A DNA stretch of 8,135 nt from Candidatus Mediterraneibacter colneyensis. GTDB lineage: Bacteria; Bacillota; Clostridia; Lachnospirales; Lachnospiraceae. The stretch lies in assembly GCA_019114745.1 (NCBI GenBank), contig DXEY01000042.1, positions 1-8,135 of the forward strand. The letters run 5' to 3'. Numbering within the stretch: position 1 is the stretch's first letter; each line of letters opens with the position of its first letter. Positions 1-5,150 of this stretch are shown piece by piece. The notes beneath the pieces were generated by a model. That model ran no database searches. It was given only the letters and a program-made list of their open reading frames with translations, and was not told where the DNA came from. The translations under genes and the position numbers were made by a program.

Positions 1-177
1 AGAAACAAAAAGCCCACAAACAAAGAATTTCTGAAATATTTGTATGATTACATTGTTAAGATGAACAGCGATGTAAAGATAGCAGACCGCTTCATCCCTG
101 TTATCTGTCCCATATCGAACGATTACTGCGCGGCACTGAGCGCTTTTTACATCAGGCTGTCGAAAATGATCGAGTGA
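1..177 (+). CDS. C-terminal end of an unidentified protein (5' truncated)
   Basis: An open frame runs from the first base to a TGA at 175-177, giving the last 58 residues of a protein whose start lies outside the window. The segment is rich in Lys, Tyr, Ile and Asn at first and ends in a hydrophobic stretch with Ala-Ala-Leu-Ser-Ala followed by a short basic tail. Base use is more AT-rich than in the genes to the right. A terminator-like hairpin follows 25 bases downstream, which supports this being a true gene end. The tail has a faint resemblance to the C-terminus of ROK-family sugar kinases and repressors, where a late Gly/Ala-rich helix follows a polar loop, but no diagnostic motif is visible. 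I do not assign a function. Confidence 0.6.
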   Translation, partial: RNKKPTNKEFLKYLYDYIVKMNSDVKIADRFIPVICPISNDYCAALSAFYIRLSKMIE

Positions 178-202
178 TTTTTCCTTACAGCTACTGCACA
201 AT

Positions 203-252
203 AAAAAGGAGGAGTGATACGGGCTTCAGAATGCAGCCGTTCACTCCTTTTT
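203..252. terminator. Bidirectional intrinsic terminator between convergent genes
   Basis: GGAGTGA at 211-217 pairs with TCACTCC at 241-247. An inner GGCT/AGCC pairing lies inside the loop. The stem is flanked by an A-run at 203-207 and a T-run at 248-252, so a U-tract follows the hairpin on either strand. It sits between the stop of the + strand partial gene (177) and the stop of the minus-strand gene ending at 264, exactly where a shared terminator is expected. Confidence 0.75.
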
Positions 253-263
253 CTGTCTTTATC

Positions 264-743
264 CTAATACTGGCACAGCACGATGACTTTCTGAGGTGTA
301 GTCTGCGCCGGTATGCTGAATGTAGTCGTCGTGTAATATACGAGCAGTTCTGTGTTTTCCGGACTGCATGTGTACTGCTGCCCGTTCTGCGTGACCACAT
401 TTGTCGTTGGTCCGATATTCAGTCTGAGCGAGCCGTCGGCAGATGTAAGGCTGTCGTCAAAATAGTCCAGCATCACCTGCTGCCCTCTCCTCAGGGATGT
501 CACGATCTCCGCCTGGTACTGCGGCGGATATACCGCAGGAACCGGAAGATTTGTGTCGTAAAATGCCGCGATCCTCATACCCGGACGCAGCCGCACGTTG
601 TCGATGACCGTCGTGTCTCCTGACACGACTACATTTACAATATTGGAATCACTGATCAGGGATACTGACATGGAACAGCAGGAATCTCCCCTGTTGATCC
701 CCTGGATGATCCCCTCTACTTTTTCAAAGGTCTCATATGCCAT
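264..743 (-). CDS. Conserved-looking small protein of unknown function (159 aa)
   Basis: A complete minus-strand gene starts at ATG 741-743, with AAGGAG on the minus strand (755-760) eleven bases upstream, and ends in TAG at 264-266. The product has no signal peptide and no membrane segment. The N-terminal half alternates beta-strand-like stretches (VEGIIQGI, SVSLISDS, IVNVVVSG) and carries a Cys-Cys pair at residues 22-23. It continues with a Pro-Gly turn and a motif reading LPVPAVYPPQYQA near residues 66-78. The C-terminal half is Thr/Gln/Asn-rich with beta character. The pattern suggests a small beta-barrel, perhaps OB-like, but this is inference from strand alternation only. It is the last gene of the minus-strand run and probably has its own promoter in the 50-base gap. 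I do not recognise a named family. Confidence 0.8.
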   Translation of the reverse strand: MAYETFEKVEGIIQGINRGDSCCSMSVSLISDSNIVNVVVSGDTTVIDNVRLRPGMRIAAFYDTNLPVPAVYPPQYQAEIVTSLRRGQQVMLDYFDDSLTSADGSLRLNIGPTTNVVTQNGQQYTCSPENTELLVYYTTTTFSIPAQTTPQKVIVLCQY

Positions 744-769
744 AACAGAAAGAACTCCTTTTTCTTTCT

Positions 770-797
770 ATTATATTATGCACATCCCCGGATTCAG
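770..797 (-). promoter_or_regulatory. Candidate promoter for the 159-aa unknown protein gene
   Basis: On the minus strand a perfect TATAAT lies at 775-770, in an AT-rich stretch that contrasts with the flanking genes. The best -35 match is CTGAAT at 797-792 with a 16-base spacer, only three of six consensus bases. Predicted initiation would leave a leader of about 20 bases containing the AAGGAG ribosome binding site. The -35 overlaps the stop codon of the upstream phosphatase gene. Read-through from that gene is equally possible. Confidence 0.4.
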
Positions 798-1567
798 TGT
801 ATGTGCTCTTTATCGCTGTATACTTCGCAGAATCTCGCGGCAAAGGACACCGGTTCCCCGCCCAGGATCAGATGGGATACGTCACCCACACGCAGTCCCC
901 TGAAATGGGCAATTCCCTGCTGCCTCTCCTCTGTCACTACTTCCGTCACTGAAGTAGGCGCCAGCGCAAGGCTGTGCCAGAGGGCAAAGGGCGACAGATT
1001 CCAGAGATGGGAAAGGAATACGCATGTCGCGCCGAAGTGGCAGAAAAATGTCACGGTCTCCGTGCTCTCCTTCTCCACCCGGTAAATGTTTCCCTCTCTT
1101 ATGTATCCGTAACCTGCCAGCAACTGGTCAAATTCTTTTGTCACGTGGTCGTACACCTGCACCACATCCGAGTGGCGGCACACCTCAGACTCCCTCCAGT
1201 GCCGGGCGTCCATACATTCCCCGTGCTCCGCCCAGTAAGCGGGAACCATATCCCATGGGATACGTGGCGTATATCTCCCGTCCTTCATCCTTGCGTTTGG
1301 AAATGCTTTCCGGAGTTCCCCGCAGCCGTTTAAATCCACCTGCCCCGGGAACTCGCGGAGCCAGTCTAAAGTCTCTGCGGTACATCCCAGTTTTTCCAGG
1401 CTGTAGGAGGCAGTAGCCTGCGCTCTGCCGAGCGGGGATACATAGCATGTCCCCATATTCATCTTCGGCGCCTGCTCTGCAAGAAGCGCTGCCTCGCGGT
1501 GACCTTTCTCTGTCAGTGTATCATTGATGTAATCCGGATCTCCGTGTCGGATAAATAATAGTCTCAT
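794..1567 (-). CDS. Histidine phosphatase superfamily protein (phosphoglycerate-mutase-like)
   Basis: The 257-residue product opens with the superfamily signature: a beta strand followed by Arg-His-Gly at residues 7-9, with His8 the expected phospho-accepting residue. The usual SPLxRAxxTA motif is at 44-53. A late strand carries CHFGA, with His177 the probable second catalytic histidine. L-R-E-F near 70-73 matches the acidic region after the SPL motif. Members remove or transfer phosphate on small molecules or proteins through a phosphohistidine intermediate; the substrate cannot be read from sequence. There is no signal peptide, so it should be cytosolic. The start ATG (1565-1567) has AGGAGG five bases upstream (1573-1578). 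Only 15 bases separate it from the stop of the upstream alpha/beta hydrolase gene, so the two are almost certainly co-transcribed. A large segment between motifs (about 75-165) is longer than in minimal family members and may form a substrate lid. Confidence 0.9.
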   Translation of the reverse strand: MRLLFIRHGDPDYINDTLTEKGHREAALLAEQAPKMNMGTCYVSPLGRAQATASYSLEKLGCTAETLDWLREFPGQVDLNGCGELRKAFPNARMKDGRYTPRIPWDMVPAYWAEHGECMDARHWRESEVCRHSDVVQVYDHVTKEFDQLLAGYGYIREGNIYRVEKESTETVTFFCHFGATCVFLSHLWNLSPFALWHSLALAPTSVTEVVTEERQQGIAHFRGLRVGDVSHLILGGEPVSFAARFCEVYSDKEHIH

Positions 1568-1582
1568 CTTTTCCTCCTGATA

Positions 1583-2572
1583 TCAGTTCCATATTTTTTC
1601 CAGCCATCGCCGGGAGAGTTCAGGCCAGATTCCCACCTCCGCAAAAGTTCTGCGGATCTGTACTTTCATGTCCGGCGTCCACTTTTCTTTCTTTTTTCCG
1701 TTCAGCCCGAAATCATCCAGGATCTTCCGGCCCTGTTCCGGGGGATAACAGGTTTTTCCATCCAGCATTGCCTCTGCGAGCAGCCGGATCTGTTCCAGTG
1801 TATACGGCACGCCGAAGTCCCGTTCCAGCCACCGCTCCGAAGCGACGGACATCCCGTGCACTCCCTCGGAAAACACGTGATGGGCAAAGGGCACCCCGGC
1901 ATTTCTCAGCGCCCCGGCGAACAGATAGCTGTTCTCCACCGGCACGGTGGCGTCTGTCACTGTCTGCCAGAGAAAACAGGGCGGGGTGTCCGCCGTCACA
2001 TGTTTCTCCAGCGACATGTATGAGAGCTCCTCCTCTGAAGCGTCCGCCCCGAGCAGGGCGGTCATTGAGTCCCTGTGGGCATAGGCTCCGGAGGTGATCA
2101 CCGGGTACGCCAGGATGGCGGCGTCCGGTTTGTTGGAAATCCCACGGTACGCAGGGTCACTGTCCGTGATATCCCCGTAATGTACGCACAGACTGGCGCA
2201 CAGATGCCCTCCCGCCGAGAAGCCGCACACTGCGACCCTCCCCGGGTCTGTGTTGTATCTGCCGCTGTGTCTGCGTATCATGCGCACCGCTCTGGAAATG
2301 TCATGGAGCGGCTGGAGTTTCAGCGGTTCATCCAGCAGATTTACCGTATATGCCAGCACAAACACCTGGAAGCCTGCACGGTAAAATTCCTCCGCCGGAA
2401 GGTGCGCCTCCGACGGAGACACGTTACGATAAGCTCCGCCCGGTACGACAAGCATACACGGGCGGAGTGTTTTGTCTTCATGGATATAACTGGTCAGAAA
2501 CGGTACAAAGCCGTATGCTGCAGGATACGTATATTCTTCCTCCTGCCACAGAATGATCTTCTCTCCTGTCAA
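1583..2572 (-). CDS. Alpha/beta hydrolase, esterase/acetylesterase-like
   Basis: The 329-residue product has the layout of the alpha/beta hydrolase fold. VVPGGAY at residues 42-48 occupies the oxyanion-hole position (like HGGG in esterases). The nucleophile elbow GFSAGG at 117-122 has Ser119. A probable catalytic Asp207 lies in TDATVP and His239 in GVHGMS, so the triad looks complete. The best comparison is the BD-FAE/acetyl-xylan-esterase-like group that deacylates sugars or small esters; the actual substrate is unknown. No signal peptide is evident, so it is probably cytosolic. The start is a TTG at 2570-2572: AGGAGG is seven bases upstream (2580-2585), and the next in-frame Met is at residue 40, too late to keep the first strands. 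About 90 residues follow the catalytic His, with a Lys/Trp-rich tail ending EKIWN, longer than needed to close the fold. It lies 40 bases after mrp and 15 before the phosphatase gene. Confidence 0.9.
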   Translation of the reverse strand: MTGEKIILWQEEEYTYPAAYGFVPFLTSYIHEDKTLRPCMLVVPGGAYRNVSPSEAHLPAEEFYRAGFQVFVLAYTVNLLDEPLKLQPLHDISRAVRMIRRHSGRYNTDPGRVAVCGFSAGGHLCASLCVHYGDITDSDPAYRGISNKPDAAILAYPVITSGAYAHRDSMTALLGADASEEELSYMSLEKHVTADTPPCFLWQTVTDATVPVENSYLFAGALRNAGVPFAHHVFSEGVHGMSVASERWLERDFGVPYTLEQIRLLAEAMLDGKTCYPPEQGRKILDDFGLNGKKKEKWTPDMKVQIRRTFAEVGIWPELSRRWLEKIWN

Positions 2573-2599
2573 AGCAGTTCCTCCTGTCAGTCAGTTCCT
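2565..2599. repeat. Imperfect tandem direct repeat (18 + 17 bases) covering an RBS and start codon
   Basis: On the + strand, 2565-2582 reads CCTGTCAAAGCAGTTCCT and 2583-2599 reads CCTGTCAGTCAGTTCCT, so the two units are head to tail and differ only in the middle. A third partial CCTGTC is at 2605-2610. On the coding (minus) strand the unit provides the AGGAGG at the junction and the TTG start of the hydrolase gene, which suggests a small local duplication in the mrp-hydrolase gap. Confidence 0.7.
2580..2585 (-). promoter_or_regulatory. Ribosome binding site that fixes the TTG start of the hydrolase gene
   Basis: The minus strand reads AGGAGG, followed by seven bases and TTG at 2572-2570. This is consensus Shine-Dalgarno sequence at ideal spacing, and no ATG or GTG lies in frame nearby, so it decides the non-ATG start. 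Confidence 0.75.
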
Positions 2600-2612
2600 T
2601 CTTTCCTGTCTT

Positions 2613-3443
2613 TTACAGCTCCACATCTTCGAGATACGGGTTCTGTACCTCATAGAAGCGCTCTTCCTCGACCGCCTCAGCAAGGGACATATCGATCGGC
2701 ATCCTTCCGAGAACCGGAACTTTCATCTCTGAGGCAATCTCATCGATATGGCTCTCCCCGAATACTTTCAGCTCTTTTCCGCAGTCCGGGCATTTCACAT
2801 AGCTGTAGTTCTCTACGATACCCAGTACCGGGATGTTCATCTGCTCTGCCATATTTGCCGCTTTACGGACGATCATCTGCACCAGATCCTGCGGGGATGT
2901 CACGATGACAACTCCGTCCACCGGAAGGGACTGGAATACTGTCAGCGGCACATCGCCTGTTCCCGGCGGCATGTCAACAAACAGATAATCAAGGTCTCCC
3001 CACATGACATCTGTCCAGAACTGTTTTACAACTCCCGCAATGATCGGCCCTCTCCAGATGACCGGGGCGGACTCATCTTCGAGCAGGAGGTTGACCGACA
3101 TGATCTTTGTCCCGTCTTTCGCCGTACACGGAATGATATTTTCTTCCGTCGCCCCTGCTTTTGTGTGGACGCCGTACATCTTCGGAATAGACGGCCCCGT
3201 AATATCCGCGTCAAGAATCCCCACTGTATACCCTTTCTCACGCATCATGCGTGCAAGGGATGCTGTTACGAGAGATTTCCCGACTCCGCCTTTGCCGCTG
3301 ACGACCCCGATCACTTTTTTGATTGATGAGTACATATTTTCCGGCTCACGGAAGTCCGTCTTTTTACTGCTGCATGAATCCGCATGTGCGCATCCGGCAC
3401 AGGATTCTTCTGTACATTCGTTCATGTTCTGTTCTTCTGCCAT
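2613..3443 (-). CDS. mrp: Mrp/NBP35-family Fe-S cluster carrier ATPase
   Basis: The 276-residue product is a P-loop ATPase of the Mrp/ApbC/NBP35 family, which binds and hands over 4Fe-4S clusters to target proteins in the cytosol. The deviant Walker A motif GKGGVGKS is at 50-57, the DADITGPSIPKM segment at 78-89 and the switch II segment VDMPPGTGD at 156-164. The paired cluster cysteines CPDC are at 218-221. The N-terminus carries C10, C15, C18 and C24. The last three have the C-x2-C-x5-C spacing of the N-terminal cluster site of eukaryotic Nbp35, while most of the rest of that motif is shortened. There is no N-terminal DUF59/MIP18-like domain, so this is the short form. The start ATG (3441-3443) has AAGAAGG about nine bases upstream. 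The gene follows the Fe-S PurF homologue by 106 bases and precedes the hydrolase by 40. A promoter candidate lies just upstream. Confidence 0.94.
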   Translation of the reverse strand: MAEEQNMNECTEESCAGCAHADSCSSKKTDFREPENMYSSIKKVIGVVSGKGGVGKSLVTASLARMMREKGYTVGILDADITGPSIPKMYGVHTKAGATEENIIPCTAKDGTKIMSVNLLLEDESAPVIWRGPIIAGVVKQFWTDVMWGDLDYLFVDMPPGTGDVPLTVFQSLPVDGVVIVTSPQDLVQMIVRKAANMAEQMNIPVLGIVENYSYVKCPDCGKELKVFGESHIDEIASEMKVPVLGRMPIDMSLAEAVEEERFYEVQNPYLEDVEL

Positions 3444-3479
3444 GATTCATAACCTTCTTTCCTGATCTCATCTATATAT

Positions 3480-3501
3480 CCCGCAGAAATATTCTGCAGG
3501 G
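3480..3501 (-). other. Leader hairpin upstream of mrp
   Basis: The minus strand reads CCC-T-GCAGAA, then TAT, then TTCTGC-GGG: nine base pairs with one bulged T and a three-base loop. It lies in the predicted 5' leader of mrp, about 37 bases before the start codon. No U-run follows, so it is not an intrinsic terminator. It may affect message stability or be incidental. Confidence 0.35.
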
Positions 3502-3511
3502 CTGCGTGGAT

Positions 3512-3541
3512 AGTATATCACATTTTAATGGAAAATGTACA
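3512..3541 (-). promoter_or_regulatory. Candidate promoter for mrp and downstream genes
   Basis: On the minus strand TGTACA (3541-3536, four of six bases of the -35 consensus) is followed after 18 bases by TATACT (3517-3512), preceded by TG one base upstream as in extended -10 elements. The spacer contains the perfect inverted repeat ACATTTT-CCATT-AAAATGT (3538-3520), which could be an operator or merely a weak stem at the end of the purF-like message. Transcription would start near 3505 and give a leader of about 60 bases. Confidence 0.5.
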
Positions 3542-3549
3542 TATCCCGG

Positions 3550-4962
3550 CTATTCTTTTCCGCTGAAGCAGTAAGTACATACTTTGCATGGCTCGATGCC
3601 GATGGAGGCGAGCAGGTCGTCGAGCCTGTGGAACCTCAGGGTTGTAAAGTTCTGGATCCGCCTGATCTCCTCTATCATTTTTGCATAGCGGCAGGAATCC
3701 GGGTTTGTGTATTCTTCAAGCACTTCTTCCGGGCAGTTGTCCCCTTCCTGTTCACGGATCACTCTCCTCGTGATCAGCTCCATGTCCGACTTGGATCGGG
3801 AGAAATTCAGATATTTACATCCGAATATGAGCGGAGGGCATGCCGGACGTACATGTACTTCTTTCGCCCCGCTCCGGTAAAGAAACTCTGTCGTCTCACG
3901 GAGCTGGGTGCCCCGCACGATGGAATCGTCGATCAGCAGCAGTCTCTTATTCTCGATCAGAGCCTGTACGGGGATCAGCTTCATTTTGGCGATCAGATCT
4001 CTCTGGCTCTGGTTTGTCGGCATGAATGACCTTGGCCATGTAGGCGTATATTTGATAAACGGCCTTGCATATGGGATGCCCGACTCATTGGAATAGCCGA
4101 TCGCATGCGCCACGCCGGAATCCGGCACTCCCGCAACGATATCCGGATGCACGGAGCCCCCGTCCCTCTTTGCCAGCATACTGCCGCAATGATAACGCAT
4201 TTCTTCTACATTGACCCCTTCATAAGAAGAAGTCGGATAGCCGTAATATACCCACAGGAAAGAGCAGATCCGCATCTTGTCCCGGGGCTTTACAAGAGTC
4301 TCCACACTCTCCGGCGTGATATAAGCGATCTCTCCCGGTCCCAGTTCCCGGTCATGGCTGTAACCGAGATTCAGGTATGCAAAGTTTTCAAACGACACAC
4401 AGTAGGCCCCTTCTTTCTTTCCGATGACCACCGGGGTCCTTCCATTCAGGTCTCTGGCAGCATAAATCCCGTCCTTCGTCATGATCAGAAGACTCAGGGA
4501 TCCGTCCACCATTTCCTGCGCATACCGGATTCCCTCTTCAATAGTCCCCTTCCTGCAGATCAGCGAGCCGATCAGCTCCGTCGCATTGATCTGTCCGCCG
4601 CTCATCTCGAGGAAGTGGGATCTTCCGTCCCTGTACGCCTTATCCAGGATCTCATCCTGATTGTTGATCTTCCCGATCGTAGTAATGGCAAAACTGCCAA
4701 GATGCGACTGGAGAAGCAACGGCTGAGGCTCATAGTCCGAGATACAGCCGATCCCGAGATTTCCCTCCAGTTCTTCCACGTCCCGTTCAAACTTTGTCCT
4801 GAACGGAGAATTTTCTATATTATGGATGGCACGGTTGAAGCCGTCCTTACCGTAAACAGCCATCCCCCCTCGTCTCGTACCCAGATGGGAATGATAATCC
4901 ACCCCGTAAAAAAGCTCCAGTACACAGTCATTCTTAGATGCCACGCCAAAAAATCCGCCCAT
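3550..4962 (-). CDS. PurF-type amidophosphoribosyltransferase homologue with degenerate glutaminase domain
   Basis: The 470-residue product matches PurF end to end. Canonical PurF makes 5-phosphoribosylamine from PRPP and glutamine, the first step of purine synthesis. The C-terminal phosphoribosyltransferase domain keeps PDSG (280-283), the segment around SGIPYARPFIK, and the PRPP loop LLLIDDSIVRGT (341-352). C233, C382, C462 and C465 match the four 4Fe-4S ligands of Bacillus PurF. The N-terminal glutaminase fold is recognisable but its catalytic set is gone. The protein begins MGGFFGVAS where mature PurF begins CGxxG, so Gly2 replaces the nucleophile. The region of GHxRY reads GIGCIS (70-75), HNGN is replaced by IGKI (96-99), and SDSE is replaced by INATE (125-129). 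Glutamine hydrolysis is therefore unlikely. The ATG (4960-4962) has AAGGAGG eight bases upstream (4971-4977), and no Cys codon precedes it in a usable propeptide. No purine genes adjoin it. I give no symbol because the classical PurF reaction is doubtful. Confidence 0.9.
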   Translation of the reverse strand: MGGFFGVASKNDCVLELFYGVDYHSHLGTRRGGMAVYGKDGFNRAIHNIENSPFRTKFERDVEELEGNLGIGCISDYEPQPLLLQSHLGSFAITTIGKINNQDEILDKAYRDGRSHFLEMSGGQINATELIGSLICRKGTIEEGIRYAQEMVDGSLSLLIMTKDGIYAARDLNGRTPVVIGKKEGAYCVSFENFAYLNLGYSHDRELGPGEIAYITPESVETLVKPRDKMRICSFLWVYYGYPTSSYEGVNVEEMRYHCGSMLAKRDGGSVHPDIVAGVPDSGVAHAIGYSNESGIPYARPFIKYTPTWPRSFMPTNQSQRDLIAKMKLIPVQALIENKRLLLIDDSIVRGTQLRETTEFLYRSGAKEVHVRPACPPLIFGCKYLNFSRSKSDMELITRRVIREQEGDNCPEEVLEEYTNPDSCRYAKMIEEIRRIQNFTTLRFHRLDDLLASIGIEPCKVCTYCFSGKE

Positions 4963-5018
4963 TTCGATGTCCTCCTTACAATACGCGCCTGAAATGCGCC
5001 CATTCTTTTACCTAATAC

Positions 5019-5048
5019 AGGATAAAGGAAAAAAGCCTCATAAGTCAA
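5019..5048 (-). promoter_or_regulatory. Candidate promoter for the PurF-like gene
   Basis: The minus strand has TTGACT (5048-5043, five of six bases of the -35 consensus), an 18-base spacer and TATCCT (5024-5019, four of six bases of the -10 consensus). A run of seven A residues on the same strand (5067-5061) lies just upstream and could act as an UP-like element. Predicted initiation near 5012 gives a leader of about 50 bases, too short for a purine riboswitch. TCATAA occurs twice on the + strand (5038-5043 and 5053-5058) around the -35. Confidence 0.55.
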
Positions 5049-5075
5049 GAGTTCATAAACTTTTTTTCGTTTCCT

Positions 5076-5103
5076 TTGCTTTCCCGCTGTTTTCATTTAT
5101 AAT
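5076..5103 (+). promoter_or_regulatory. Candidate promoter for the glycogen debranching enzyme gene
   Basis: A perfect TATAAT lies at 5098-5103, with TTGCTT (5076-5081) sixteen bases upstream as a weak -35 that matches only TTG. The predicted start near 5110 gives a leader of about 40 bases that includes the AAGGAG ribosome binding site. It lies back to back with the promoter of the PurF-like gene. Confidence 0.55.
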
Positions 5104-5136
5104 GGAATTATGCAGAAACCGAACGAGGGCAGGAGA

Positions 5137-5142
5137 AAGGAG
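5137..5142 (+). promoter_or_regulatory. Ribosome binding site that decides the debranching enzyme start
   Basis: AAGGAG is eight bases before ATG 5151-5153 but only two bases before the in-frame ATG at 5145-5147. The weaker AGGAG at 5131-5135 could serve the earlier ATG at nine bases. The stronger site favours 5151; the two choices differ by only two residues. Confidence 0.6.
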
Positions 5143-5150
5143 ATATGATT

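Noticed and set aside
174..623. Open frame of 149 codons on the + strand
   Set aside because: It runs through the terminator hairpin and antisense to the 159-aa gene, has no good ribosome binding site, and has an unlikely composition.
2075..2908. Open frame of 277 codons on the + strand
   Set aside because: It spans the antisense of two genes and their gap, is Arg/Ser/Pro-rich with no recognisable domain, and conflicts with the hydrolase and mrp genes, which have clear motifs and ribosome binding sites.
3480..3501. Intrinsic terminator for the PurF-like gene
   Set aside because: The hairpin is real, but no U-run follows on the minus strand and it lies downstream of the mrp promoter candidate, so it is listed only as a leader hairpin.
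3550..4962. PurF-like gene as a decaying pseudogene
   Set aside because: The frame is full length with a consensus RBS, and the PRPP loop and all four cluster cysteines are kept, which argues for selection on function.
4105..4992. Long open frame (295 codons) on the + strand
   Set aside because: It lies antisense to the well-supported PurF-like gene, has no family motif, and is a product of the codon bias of the real gene.
4963..5018. Possible riboswitch or PurR-box control of the PurF-like gene
   Set aside because: The predicted leader is only about 50 bases, too short for a guanine or PRPP riboswitch, and no convincing PurBox pair is visible.
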